A stretch of 64,000 nt of DNA from Botryosphaeria dothidea. Its lineage: Eukaryota; Ascomycota; Dothideomycetes; Botryosphaeriales; Botryosphaeriaceae. Every line of letters starts with the position of its first letter. Positions within the stretch are counted from its first letter, which is position 1. This document shows positions 33,175 to 45,115 of the stretch, one piece after another. Position numbers and translations under genes: made by a program. Location of the stretch: the NCBI GenBank assembly GCA_011503125.2, contig WWBZ02000062.1:3534001-3598000 (forward strand), written 5' to 3'. The notes beneath the pieces are model-generated. The model ran no database searches, was not told where the DNA came from, and was given only the letters and a program-made list of their open reading frames with translations.

Positions 33175-34775
33175 TTAGATGGCATGGCTGTGCTTGTTGA
33201 ACTCAACAATACCGCGAGCAGCAACACGAGGCTCGGCGGGAGCGGCGTAGTCGCGAGGAGTGTTGCGGTGGTAGGGGCCGACCTCGAGGTCACGCTTGGG
33301 CTTGGGCGCGACACGCTTCTGCTTGCCAATGCACGACACGTCGCTGAAGCCCTCAATTTCGGACAGGCAGTACTGCTTGACACCATCCTGGATGGCAAGC
33401 AGGTGGCGCCAGTCAAGAGCGTCCTCGGCGAGCGACCAGGCCATGACGTTCTCGACACCAAGACCCTCGATGATCTCGGGGAACTTCTGCTCGATGTGCA
33501 CGGGCTCGTCCCAGGTCCAGAAGAGGCTGGCGTTCTTGTCGAGGAAGTAGTTGCCACCGTTGACATCATCGACGACGGCGCCGGCCAGAGCGTTCTCCCA
33601 GGACTGGATGGCGGTAAGGCCGTTGCACTTGCCGTAGCCAGCCTGGCAGGACAGACCGCAGTGGGCCTCGGTGTCACCACAGAAGCCGCTGGAGCTGCAG
33701 CAGTTACCAGCAGGACACTTCTTACCGGCGGAGGCGCCGCAGGAGCCGTCGGTGGCCTCGGGAAGGTCGGCGGGAACATCGGCACCCTGGCTGGCGGGCT
33801 CGAAGGTCAGGGCGCCGGACTTGCCATTGTCGGAGCCATCGGCGTTCTCGAGCGGGACGGTCTTGCAGGCCTCGCCCAGCGGCTCGGTGTCGCAGCCGGA
33901 CTCGGGGTCGATGGTGAAGTACTTGGCGTAGAAGGCGAAGCCGAGGGTGGCCTTGCACGGGGGCAGGCCGAGGTCGAGGTAGCGCTGGATGGACTCATGG
34001 GAGCCGGCGACGTCGGTGTGGTGCTTGGTGAAGTTGTCGCGGCGGTTCATTAAGTCGTAGGTCATGATGCCGAACCAGTCGACGAGCGGGATGATCTTGG
34101 GCATGGTCTCCTCGGTGAAGGCGAGCATGTCGCGCTCCAGGCCGGGCACGGCGATGGACAGCAGCTTGTCCTCTCCGATGGCGGCGCGCGTGGCTTCGAG
34201 CAGCAGCGGGAAGGCGTCGATCTCCCACACCTTCTCCGAGTTGGGGATGATCTTGTAGTCGGCGCCGTTGCCGCCGACGTACTCGTAGTCGATGTCTGTT
34301 GCGGGTTGCACGTGGTCAGCGATCGTATTCCTCTTTTCGAAGGTTCTTCCCGCTCCGGTCCCTTTTGAGCTTGGTTTTTTTTTTTTTTTTTCGATCTGTT
34401 TGACTTACCGAGGCCATCAAGACCGTACTTGTCGATCACTTTCTTGCAGTTGTTGGCGAAGATGGTGCGGGCCTTCTCGTCCTTGAGGGTCAAGGTGTAG
34501 TTGACGTCGTTCCAACCGCCGATGGCGGCCAGGACCTTGACGCCGTCGTCGAAGCGGGCGCGGAAGGTCTCGATGGGCTCGAACAGCTTGAACTCGCCGC
34601 CCTCCTCGGTCAGGAAGTCGTTGGTGGGCAGGAAGGCCATGATGGCCGTGTCGATGCCGGCGTTGGTGGTGGCATTGCCCAGGTCGGTGGTGTGGTACTG
34701 GTCGGCGTACATGATGTAGCGGGCGGAGGCCAGCTGGGCCAGCAGCGCCGCTGAGGCGGCGGAGAAGAGCTTCAT
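33175..34775 (-). CDS. secreted GH18 chitinase with inserted chitin-binding (CBM18) domain
   Basis: Two exons, 34,775-34,409 and 34,295-33,175, encode 495 residues. The 113-bp intron contains a T-run. Signal peptide: M-K-L-F-S-A-A-S-A-A-L-L-A-Q-L-A-S-A. The GH18 catalytic motif D-G-L-D-I-D-Y-E spans the splice junction at about residues 119-126, with the acid/base Glu intact. Strand motifs A-I-G-G-W-N and F-G-I-M-T-Y-D follow. A hevein-type domain with eight cysteines (about 305-346) sits inside the barrel, before the last strands (F-W-T-W-D near 381 and V-M-A-W-S-L). GH18 enzymes cleave beta-1,4 N-acetylglucosamine polymers with retention. Roles in wall turnover or attack on other fungi or insects are family knowledge; nothing here separates them. 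Confidence 0.93.
34392..34410. promoter_or_regulatory. 5' splice region of the chitinase intron next to an A/T run
   Basis: On the minus strand the donor GTAAGT starts at 34,408 and the intron soon enters a run of about 16 A. The run is a likely length-variable site and a sequencing hazard, but it lies wholly inside the intron. Confidence 0.55.
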
Positions 34776-36335
34776 GGCGGAGTTCGTGGTGTTTCCAAGA
34801 GCGGTTGAGGGAGTGACTTCTGAAATAAGAAAAAGGAACGAGAGGCTTGAAGGTTATAAAGTTGGGCTAAAGAAAGACTGTTTGACGCTCCCACAGGTTG
34901 TGTGAAGGGAGGGTGTAAAGAATGGAACATGAAGGGCGCAGATGATTGGGAATTTATTGAGCATGGTGGGCGCGTCAGTTGAGCGTGAAGCTTGCTGGGA
35001 GGCTCATCAAAGGGGAGGGTCGGGTCGAGTCAGTGCGTCCCCGCGCGAAGGTGTGGAAGGTGTAGTCTCGGGGGTGGCGTGGCATGGGCTGGCATTGGCA
35101 CCGCAAGGCTGCCCAATGGCCGCCGCGCCTGCGAGTCGCTGGCGCAACAAACTCCAAAAGGCGAGAGGCCGTCGCCAGGTGCCGTCGACATACTTCAACC
35201 TTCATCTCCCTCTGCACCTCTATTTCTGGACGTCTAGAAGCTGCCGCAGGCCCAGCGCTTACGCTTCTTAGCCGCCGCTTGCACCAAAGTGTGCCTGGCA
35301 TGGAGAACGGGTCTGCCGGCACTCCGCTGTCAAACGGCCAGCCTACGCCGTTTCATGCGCACGATGCTCTTGACTCGAGCTTTGGCCTTGCCCAGGCTAC
35401 CCGGCCATTCCGGCCGCCCGTCTCTTGCTCCCCAATCTTCCACCAAGCAATACCTCCCGACGTCGGCCCAGCCGTATCCACGCAAAGTTAAGACTTCTGC
35501 CAACCCAACGCCTGAAACCCCCAGCCGCTGCACCAACGCGCGTGCGCCAGTCGCGCGCTCGTCGGCTCGATGCTTGCGGGCGCGATGCTTATAGACTACA
35601 GAACAGGCGTTTCGGGCAGGTCAGTCGCGAGGAACAGCTCAGCAGACGCGCAGGGACGGCAAAAGAAACACCAGGCGTCGAGCAAATGCAAAAGGAGAGT
35701 TCCGGTACGAAACTTTTTTTTTTTTTTTCGTTTGTTGCCTGTCATCTTCCCTCCCTCCTCGAACTGCGCACGAGCGTAGAAAGAGTCGAGTGATGCGGTT
35801 GCTTGACCCTCGCAAGCAAATATCTTATGACCTAGACGGACCGTTCCCATGATTCGACCGGCCAGCCAATGACGAATGATGTGCCGCACCCCCCTGTAAT
35901 CGGCATAGCCTCCAATATAGCAACTCGATCTCCCACTCCCGTGTTGCCCACGTCGCCTGTGTCTTCCGCCTTCGGAGAAGCGGTTACGCGGGACTTGTTG
36001 CGCTGTGGTCGCCAAGATGGGAAAAGACCTTCGAGAAGGGTGGTGGGCAGGAATAGCGAAGGTTTGCAGGCATTTCGAATTAAAGTCGTTTCGTCGTGAC
36101 TCGAGCGTCCAACGCTATGTACAAACAGCCGAACGTCTAAACAAGAACCAAGTGCCCCTGAACTGCTGCAGGCACACAAAGACTATTTACAAGAATAGCA
36201 GCCCATGCCTCCCGGAGCCTCATTCCCGCCAAATCTTGAAGAAAAAAAAGGATCGTAAGTTTTTCGTTTCCCCCCGACGCGCCGTCGTTAAAAAACATAA
36301 AAGGCAGAAAGCAGAAAGCAATCCCCTTCTCGATT
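34776..36335. other. intergenic: promoter of the chitinase gene and 3' flank of the peroxidase gene
   Basis: 1.56 kb with a T-run near 35,716-35,729. No supported coding frame, RNA gene or transposon relic. Confidence 0.5.
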
Positions 36336-37421
36336 CTACCTCGCGCGCGCGTTAATCGGCGCGCTTCTGATGTCCCTCTTCGCACTCGTCCCCTTGGGCA
36401 GCGCGGCGGTGCAGTCCGCGAAGTTCTTGTACGTCGACTGCGGGATGCCCAACACACTCAGCCGGAACATGGCATCGGCAAACTTCCCAACCCATTTCCC
36501 CTGATTGTTGACGAACCCGCTGAACTCCTTGCCGACCGCGGTGCTCGTGTTCGACAGCGCAATGTCGCTGTCGAACCGCTGCACGCCCGCCGGCGGGCTG
36601 TACGTCTCGGCGTAGTACTTGACGTCCCAGCGGCCGGGCGTGCTGTCCTGCGGCGCGCCCACGGCGATGGCGCCCTCGGCCACGTTCTTGGACGTGCTGT
36701 GCGCGCCGACCAGCGCGGCCAGGTCGCCCGCGCTGAAGCCCTTGGCCTGGAACAGCCGCAGCAGGCTGTCGTGGTCGCTGCCCTTGCCGAAGCCCGGCGG
36801 CATCACGCCCGTCGGCGAGGGCGAGGCGCTGTCGGCGCGCCCGACGACGGCCTTGACGGTCGGGCCGCCCGGGCACGTCACGATGGCGTGGGCGCCCGCG
36901 AACTGGACGAGGTCGGCGGCGCCCGCGCCCGCGGCGTGGTAGGCGTTGTATTTGTTGGTGATGTAGGCGTGGTAGTCCTGCAGCCCGTTGTTCTCGGGGC
37001 GCCCGATCTCGGACGGCTCGAGGAGGAGCGAGCCGTCCGCGCCGCCGGAGGCCGGAGCCACGGTGGGGAGCGTGAGCGAGAAGGTGCCCGCGTCGTGGAA
37101 GGCGTATCTTGACAGGGCGTGTTAGTTGGCGGGGTTTGCTTGGTGGGCGCAGAGCGAGGGCTGGACGTACCGGATGGCGGCGCGGGCCAGGTCAGTGCAT
37201 TCGCCGCCGGCGAGGAAGTCCTTGGTCAGGTCGGCGGAGATGGTCTTCCAGATGCTGGGGCATGCTGGGGTTCCACGCGCGGAGAAAAGGTTGCGCGGGC
37301 TGAGGTTGTCGAGTGTGCGGTAGGTTATATCGTGGAGGGTGCTTGGCAGGGAGTCGAGGGCGGAGAAGGTGTAAGCGGATGTTCCGCAAACGGAAGTGAG
37401 GAGGATGGTGGAGGAACGCAT
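36336..37421 (-). CDS. secreted class II-type haem peroxidase
   Basis: Two exons, 37,421-37,171 and 37,107-36,336, give 340 residues; the intron has an AACTAAC branch site and splits the codon of the distal-side Arg. Signal peptide M-R-S-S-T-I-L-L-T-S-V-C-G-T-S-A. Distal haem side: R-Y-A-F-H-D (Arg84, His88). Proximal histidine: L-V-G-A-H-S-T (His220). A G-R-x-D segment also fits the fungal secreted branch of the plant-peroxidase superfamily. It oxidises phenolic or other small donors with H2O2. The class II-like branch in ascomycetes often lacks the Mn site and surface Trp of true lignin peroxidases; I could not place those residues here. The GMC oxidoreductase next door is a plausible peroxide source. 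Confidence 0.88.
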
Positions 37422-39013
37422 TGTGATTGGTGGGTTTGGGGGATTGGCTCAAGGCTCTTCTTCTTGTTTGCTTCCCGATCAGGAAACTCTGTGGGAAGAA
37501 GCAAACCTGTGGAACTCAATGCTGATGATCTGCAAAAAAGCAAGGCCAAGGCCTGAATTTATACAAGGGCCTTCACCACCATTGCCCCTATCACGAGCAA
37601 AGCATGCGGACAGCGACTCCGCTGCTGAGCTCACGCCCATCCGCCACGATCTACCGCCTCTGGCACCACATTGTCAGGCCATCCATCTACCTGCCGTCCC
37701 ATGGGCCCAGCTGGACCGGCGCCGCCTCGATCCAAGCGGGAGAGGTTGGCTGGCAGTTGTCGTACCGTCGTCGAGCATGCTGGTACGCTGCAGGATGTAC
37801 CCGAGATCTCAGCGCTGGCTTGATGGCGTTGGTCGACAGCGCAGTTGCCAAGAAGAGCTTCGCACGCCCGAACAAGCCATCAGTTCAGCTTCCTTTGCCC
37901 GATTGAAGAATCCAGTCATGCACTAGGCTTCCGCGACGGGCTCCTCCATGTACACAACTCGGTCTCAGATTCAGGCGTACCAACCACACGACCGGCGAAT
38001 GCAAGCCGCGAGACTTGGCATGGCGCTGATTGGCGTCGCGGCAGGTAGGGACGTACCCCGCGGAGCGGAGCGGAGGAGAGGGAGCGCTTGTAGAGTGCGT
38101 GCTAAACCGGTACGTTCCCGGGGGCCGGATCTCCGCCGCCATCCCCGTACGTGCGGCTGAACTTGCACCACTGCCACCGTAGCCCGAATCCCCCACGCAC
38201 GTGAGATTACCCGGAATGGTAAGCGAGGCGCCCGAATTGGGCAAGTTGACGTGCGCCATTCGAGAATCCCGATCTCTTGGCAGCGCTATCCAAGCTTCAG
38301 CCCCGCGATCTTGTCTGTCGTTGCTTGCCATGGCTGTAGTGTTCCAGACTCGGGACACCGACCGACTCTCCAGCGGGCTCGTTTCAGACGGTTAGAGTGC
38401 CCAGGAAATCGAGCACTGCCATGAGGGAAGAACCACAGTACAACATGGCCGTTGACATGGTGGATGGCAGTTTCCGCTGGAACGGTTGAAACGGCGGCCT
38501 CTTCGCTCTCGCCATGTCTGGGGGGAAGTACTTTGGACAGCGGTACACTATTTTTAGCTCACCACGTCGGTCGGCAGCAGCTGCGCTATCCACTGCCGCT
38601 CGGGAAACTACCGTTGAAAACCAGGTTGCGGGTCGTATAAGGTGCGGCAGCCGTGCGTATTGCATGCATCAGCTCAAACGCCCGCCCAGCCACCTCCCTG
38701 TCGCCCAATCACAGGACTCGCATTACCCAGATCCAACACGGCACATAGTGTATCGACGTAGTAATCGCTCTAAATTGCTCTGCGCCTGAATCGGTGGCTT
38801 TGCTACCTAGCCGATGGCCTGTTGTTTCTAAACGCCTACCTGCTTGGCAGTGGAGGGGGTTTTTTCCCGAAGCCCACACTTCTATGTCGTTCCCAAAATT
38901 CTATACAGTTCCAGATCTAATCCCTAAGAATCCACAAGAAGGAAAAAGGCTTTTTCGCTGACGGCATCAATCAATGCGTTTCTGCAGCTAAGCATCATCG
39001 GGGCAAGCTTGGC
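37422..39013. other. intergenic: promoter of the peroxidase gene and 3' flank of the GMC oxidoreductase gene
   Basis: 1.6 kb. Overlapping open frames at 37,885-38,358 and nearby lack features of real genes. Nothing else recognised. Confidence 0.5.
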
Positions 39014-40996
39014 TTAAGCCTCAGCCTTGATGATGTCGGCCGCCTTCTCGGCCACCGCGTACAGCGTGCTGACCAGGTGGCCGCACACCTGGAAGGGCAG
39101 CACGCCGGCGTCGACGACGCGCACGTTGCTGGTGCCGTACACCTTGAGCGACGGGTCGACCACGCCGCCCAGCTCCTTGGGGATCATGGCCGTGGTGCCG
39201 ACGGGGTGGAAGTTGGAGCGGTCTGCATCACTCAAGTCAGCTGTTTGTTGGGGAGAGGCAAGCGAGAGTGTTGTGGCGTACAGTTGTCGAGGACCCACGT
39301 CTTCAGCTGCTCGTCGGACGCCACGGCGGTGCCCGGCTCCGTCTCGTTGGCGAGCAGCGTGCTGAGCGGGGAGGTGTGGAAGAGCTGGCGCACGAACTTG
39401 GCCGTGCCGACCTGCTCGGTCATGTCCCAGTCGAACTGCGTGCGGGGATCGTGTCAGCATTGCGTTCGGCTCAGTCCGAGGGCGGCATATCGCCGAGCAA
39501 AGGCTTACCATGTAGTAGTTGGGGTTGATCTTGGCGGAGGCGGCGTCGGGGCCGGAGATGTGGATGTTGCCGCGCGCGAAGGGCAGCAGGCTCCAGAACT
39601 CGGCGCTGAAGGACGCGTCGGTGGGGTAGACCAGGATCTCGGCCAGCGGCACCTTGTCCTTGAAGATCAGGTCGTACTGGATGTCGAAGAACTTGGTGAG
39701 CGCCTCGACGCTGATGACGCCGTTGGAGTACTCGGACGCTTCCTGGGCGTACTTGGCCAGCGACTTCTTGACATCGGCGGCCACGGTGGCGGTCTTGTTG
39801 CCGAAGATCTGCTGGACGTTGGGGTAGGCCACGTTGACCGGCGTGCCGCTGAAGGCCTTGGTGGCGGTGCCGTCGAAGCCGTTGTTGGTCTGGTCCTGCA
39901 GGTTCTCGCCGACGGCCGGCAGCTCGACCTTGACGTCCACGCCGGCGGCCTTGAGGATCTTAGGGTTGCCGACACCGGAGAGCTCGAGAAGGAGGGGAGA
40001 CTTCAGCGAACCGGCCGAAAGGATGACTTCCTTGTTGGCGTAGATGGTGCGGGTCTTGCCGGTGCTGTCCTTAACCTCGACACCGGCGGCGGTCGCCTCG
40101 GAGCCGGACTCGGCCCAGACGAGCTTCTGGACCTCAGTGTTGAGGATGGCGTGGAAGTTGGTCCTGTTCTGGTAAGGGAAGTAGTAGGCCCGAGCCGCAT
40201 CCTCACGGATGTTGAGCTCGACGTCGATGGTAGACGGGAACACGTTCCAGCCGGCCATGTTGCCGCCAGCAATGTCGTGGATGTACGGCACACCCGCCTG
40301 CTTGTAGGTCGAGTTCAGGACCTCCGGGAAGCTGATGTTCATCATCTGGTTCTTCCAGCCGACCTTGAGGGGACCGTCGGTGCCGTGGTAGGCGGGGTCG
40401 TAGGTCGCACCACCAGCCAGCTGGTCCGCCTTGGGGGCCTGGACGCTCTCGCTCTTCTTGTAGTAGGGGAGCAGCTCCTCCCAGTTCCAGCCCGTGTTGC
40501 CAATGGCCTCCCAGGCGTCAACCTGAGCATCCTCAGCCCTAGTGTAGGCCATGCCTGCGCAACGGTCAGCACCCCTTCACTTGAGCCTTTGGGAATTGAT
40601 ACTCACCGTTGATGGCGCTGGTGCCGCCAAGAGCCCTACCGGCACGCAGGGTCTGGGCCTTGCCGCCGGCATAGGTCTGGTTGACGGACTCGTAGGCCCA
40701 GTCGATCTCAGTGCCTGATGGATGCTATCAGTAACGGACCAAGGACGGAGAGAGATGACTTCCATACCGAAAGCCAATCCGTAACCGTTCACGTTGGTAA
40801 CGTTCTCGTTGTTAAAGACGGAAGCACCGGCCTCAATGACAGCAACAGTGACGTTGTTGAGCTCCGACAGGCGGTTGGCAACGACGAGACCGCTGGTGCC
40901 ACCACCAACGACGATGTAGTCATACTTGGCCGGGGCAGCAGGGGCCGCCAGGGCGGTAGCCGCAAGGAGGGGCGCGGTTGCGAGGACACGGTGCAT
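39014..40996 (-). CDS. secreted GMC oxidoreductase (glucose/aryl-alcohol oxidase-like)
   Basis: Five exons (40,996-40,768; 40,714-40,607; 40,554-39,509; 39,435-39,282; 39,222-39,014) encode 581 residues. Signal peptide M-H-R-V-L-A-T-A-P-L-L-A-A-T-A-L-A. FAD-binding Rossmann motif V-V-G-G-G-T-S-G-L near the mature N-terminus, then L-R-A-G-R-A-L-G-G-T-S-A-I-N, the first GMC signature. Active-site His518 lies in N-F-H-P-V-G-T and the second His (561) in V-C-G-H-L-V-S. GMC enzymes oxidise sugars or alcohols; oxidase members release H2O2. Whether this is an oxidase or a dehydrogenase cannot be settled by eye. All four introns keep frame and the second and third exon joins restore the conserved motifs exactly. 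Confidence 0.92.
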
Positions 40997-41010
40997 CTTG
41001 CCAGAGACAC

Positions 41011-41041
<31 letters not shown>

Positions 41042-43304
41042 TGTGTGTGTGTGTTTTGGAGGGGATGTTGGGATCGACTAGCGCTACTGGGAGGTGGATA
41101 TATAGGCTCAGGAACAGGCAGCGTAAATCCGGCGTCCCGTCATCGGCAGCAGGTCTATACAGGAGTGTTCCAGCATATACGAGATAGCGGCCTTTGTCAT
41201 GCTTAGGAATTGGCGAGGGCGATGATCTCACAGGCCTGGCTTGCTGTGTGCTTCAAAATTGAACAGGGGATCGCCGGGGCCGGGCACCGAGAAAGATTCG
41301 TTTCATCATCGGACCGTGCCGAGAAACGGCCTCACGGTCTGACCTCCGGTGCTCGGCTTGCGTCGTTGCCAAGCGGAAGGCGGCGAATCGGTCGTCAGTG
41401 GCGGGCCATGACAGCTGAAATGCATAGAAGTGCCGGGGGAACAGCTCAAGGAGGCCCTGCATCTGGCATGCGAGCCATCCTGCGCTGCCAGCGCTCATAG
41501 GCCGATGCTGGAGAGTTGCACCTTCCTGGCCTCTGCGGCACGGCGGCGAAACGCGCTGCGAGAACGGGGAGGCGGCGCGGGAAGGTCGAAAAATTGTCGC
41601 AGGGCATCGGGCCGACGATGCAGACGTCGCGATCACCCGCCGGGATTGCAGATTGAAACCTACCCACTCTCTTGCCCTCTTCGTCTAGCGCCAGGGCCTC
41701 TAAGCTTCCAGCCTCGCAGCGGAATTGACGGCGGCGGCTTTGATAAGCAAAACCTCAGCCTTAACATCAGCAACAGCGGGCGGAAATGCCGGATCGCGCG
41801 CGAAAAAAGAGACAACAGACAGAGAGATACCCACTTGCTCCTGGCGTGCTTACAACCGTCTCGAGCACAGCTGTGCTCCGGACCTGCATTCCGGAAGGAG
41901 CTGTGCTTGCACTTCCCTTGTTGGGCCCTCCTTGACTGCAAACCAGAAACTTGTTCAATTCGATGCACAGCCAATCTCGCATGCTGTCACCGCGCCCTGA
42001 CGCCCGCCGTTCCAACGTCGCTCGTCCGCCTTCCGACTCCGGATTGGACGGCCAGGGCAGATCCACAAAACTTGAGGAGTGCCCTTTTTCCTTCTTGTTA
42101 TGCTTAGAGCGGTCCAGCCCGTCAGATTTGTGTTTGTTCGCACGTATCGAAGCCTCCGCCGGTCGGATAGCCGATGCCGGTGCGCAGGTTTCAGCGGCCT
42201 TCCCGCCCTTCTGCTCAACTGCGCTGCGCCCCTGATCGCAGCCCGATAGCGACCTTCCGCCTTCGAGTCAGTCCAATGGCACCATACCGCACAGCACTTC
42301 ATGGTGTTGCCATGTGGACCAGCTCACCCGCCCGGTGCCGAGAGGAATCGTGCGTGGCATGCTCGCGCTGATACGCCGGCGAGTACGGAAACCGCAGGCC
42401 TTGCCAATAATAAAACCGTTCCGCCTTTCGCTCCTCCTACCCTTCTCCTTTTTCGCGAGTGCGCAATGCATCTCCCTCGAGACAAATGGCCTAGGCGACG
42501 GTGCGGGTGGGGACTGAGCGCATGCCCACATTAGGCCTCTTCGCTCCCAGCTCCATCGCTAACTTCCGCTTCCCGCACCGCGTCCGAGTCAAAGGCTTCT
42601 CTGCACTGCCTCCATTGATGCTGCCAAGTGATAAGGGAGCGAGGCGTCGGGGTCAATGCTGCGATGGAGACCTCGACACACCTCTCGTCGGATGCGGACC
42701 CGCGTGGGTTCTCAATACTTCCGACTAAAAAGGGTGAAAGAGACGCAGAGGAAGGCAGGAGGCGAAAACGCGCTGGAACCACTTGCCGGAGATGGCAGCT
42801 CACAAGTCAAACCGCCCGGTGTTTCAAAGCGGAAAAAGCAACGCCAAGGCATGATGACCATCCCTTCCCGTCAAGGGACGGGCAAGGCGTGACACTATCA
42901 CGCAGCTCCGTCTCGGCAGAGACGTCAATGCACAGGTCAGTATAATACGAACAGCAACGAGTATGCTTGCCTTCCCATCATATCACGCCGCTGGGAGCAG
43001 TCTAGAATTGCTACGAAGCATACTTGCGAATCATAGCGCGGAGTAATCCGAGGCGAGAGGTCAATGTACGGAGGAGTGCTGCAGCCGACAATGAGCGGCG
43101 ACAGCCTCTGGCGAGCATGACCTCGTGGAGAGTCGAAGCATTCATCCAGACGGAAGTGCATCACACATCCACCGACAAAGCCATCCGGACGAATGCTCCC
43201 ACTCCCCATAAAATTACACTTATCCAACGCAATTGCCGCTAACCACCAGAACTGGGGATGAACATTATCTGCAAGAGCGAGGACATGGAATTAGCAGGGT
43301 TTCG
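40997..43304. other. intergenic: promoter of the GMC gene and 3' flank of the hydrolase relic
   Basis: 2.3 kb with no supported gene. Long frames such as 41,430-42,107 plus start at non-ATG codons and have no domain. The microsatellite next to the GMC start is listed separately. Confidence 0.5.
41011..41055. repeat. compound microsatellite (TGCG)n-(TG)n in the GMC gene leader
   Basis: About seven TGCG units followed by about seven TG units, roughly 15 bp upstream of the GMC ATG. On the transcribed strand this is an alternating CGCA/CA purine-pyrimidine tract, capable of Z-DNA and likely length-polymorphic. Confidence 0.9.
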
Positions 43305-45115
43305 CTAATTTTCTCTTTTCACCACAGGCAGCACGAGCTTCCCGCCACGCAGAACCCGATGCGTCCCGCCAAACACCTCCTCCGACCTGTCCGGACCAAC
43401 ATGCCGCATGGGCGGAATGGTCGTCTCCTCGTCGTCCGCGCGCAGCGCCACAGCAAGCCTGGTGCCCTTCTCGAAGATCATCGACGTCGGCGGGATCGGG
43501 ACTTTGACCTGGTACGGCTCGTTCGCTTCGACGGGTGCGGGAGCCTGTTGGTCGAGGATGGGTCGGCGGGCCGTTGACTTGTCGGACAGGGCGCGGGAGG
43601 ACAGCCGGAACCAGCTGCGCAGGAAGGACAGCGCGGGCTCGTCGTGGTTGCCGCGGAAGACGACTTTCTCGCCGCCGGCGGAGATGAGGTAGAAGTAGAT
43701 GAAGAGGTCCATGTCTTTGGCGGTCGTCGAGACGGTCACGTCGAGGTAGGGGTAGCCGAGGACCTCGAAGTCGGACTGGAAGGGCTCGGTTACGAATTCG
43801 GTGGAGCCTGTGAGACCAACGAATGTGACGGCGTCGTCTGTTGACGCTGCGGAATACGGGGTGAAGGTGAGTTTGTCGCCGGGGGCGAGGTAGGCGGCCA
43901 CGTATTCGGCGTCCTGTGGTGGCCATGAGGGCTCGCTGCGGTAGAAGCCCTCGGCACCTTTTCTGATGAGCAGGTCTATCTGCGGAGCCTTGTCCAGGCC
44001 ATTGTCCTTCTTGTCGAGGAGAAAGTAGTCAAGGAACGTCCTCTGCCTCTCGAGCTGCTCCGGCGCGTAGTATGCTGCCAGGTGGTTGCCGGTGTGCATC
44101 TCCAGGAACTTTCGAGAGCATGCGGAGTCTTCAAAGGCTACAAGGTTACCAGGGAGGTGGACCTCGCTGTCCATCCAGTTGCCAGCTGAGAGGAGGGGGA
44201 CCTTGGCTTTCTTCAAGTCTCTGTAGCGGTCCAGCACAGGCCATGCGCCCTCGCTTCGCCACTTCCAGAAAGACTCGAGACCTGTGAAGTCGAAGCGTGC
44301 CTTTTCAAGGTCTGCCTCATCGACTCCCTCAAGCTTACCATATTGTTGCGGGACAACGATGTTGTTGAACCAATGCTTTTGGAAGCCAGAATGAAACACG
44401 CCGCCTTGACGGGTGGTGTGGCCGTAGACGTCGGTCAAGGCTTCATAGGCAACAATAGCGGCGAGATGTGGGGGTTGTTGCATTGCAGTCCAGTAGCAAG
44501 CCATTCCAAGATAGCTGATTCCACCCAGGGCAACCCTCCCATTAGACCACTCCTAAGTTCCGGCCCACTCGACGATGTCGTAAGCATCTTTTGGAACTCA
44601 ATCAGCTGGCAGACAGCGAACAATAAGGGGCAGCCTTACCTTCTCCCTCGGCGTCTCGTCCAATCTCAGTAGATCGGCCCAACCCAAAAGGGTCAAGCTT
44701 TCCCGGACTTCCACCGCTCCCTCGAGTGTCTACCCGTACAAGAGCGTACTTGTATTCTTTACACTTGGGAGAAGGTCAGCACGCGGAACGTCCAAGGGAG
44801 CGGGAGACTCACCCAAACAATGGGATCGGGAGTTTCAAAGCAGGCGTCAGGGCCAAGAGGGATGGCCTTGGCCATGTTCGTATACATGTCCGTCTTTGGC
44901 TTGCCAAAGTCGGAGAAATGGACATCTTTGCCATACGGCCCCAGAGACAAGAGACACGGGAACTTGGTGGATTGGTCATCTACGGTTGGGAGGTAAACAT
45001 TGGCGCAAAGGACAGAGCCATCACGGGTCGGAATGTAAACGTCTTTGAGGCGGATGTAGCCATCCTGGACTTTGCTTTCAGGCTTGCGAAGAGGGAGATC
45101 TGGGAAAGACGGCAT
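43305..45115 (-). pseudogene. CocE/NonD-family serine hydrolase with an in-frame stop
   Basis: Exons 45,115-44,813, 44,763-44,640 and 44,587-43,305 close in frame to 569 codons, but codon 154 is TAG (44,553-44,555). It lies between W-A-G-T and E-W-S-N-G, where relatives usually have Gln (G-T-Q-x-W-S). The rest is intact: an R-V-D-T-R-G-S-G block in exon 2, nucleophile Ser167 in G-G-I-S-Y-L-G, a likely Asp in W-M-D-S, a His in E-M-H-T-G-N-H, and a C-terminal jelly-roll domain of the X-Pro dipeptidyl-peptidase C type. Family members cleave esters or amides. No signal peptide. Either one recent C-to-T change disabled it, the TAG is read through, or the base is a sequencing error. A splice route that skips the stop was sought and not found. 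Confidence 0.8.

Noticed and set aside
28732..40996. A secondary-metabolite biosynthetic cluster
   Set aside because: Oxidoreductases are present, but there is no synthase, terpene cyclase, P450, methyltransferase or pathway regulator.
41430..42107. 225-codon plus-strand frame
   Set aside because: Starts at a non-ATG codon, has no domain and overlaps other chance frames.
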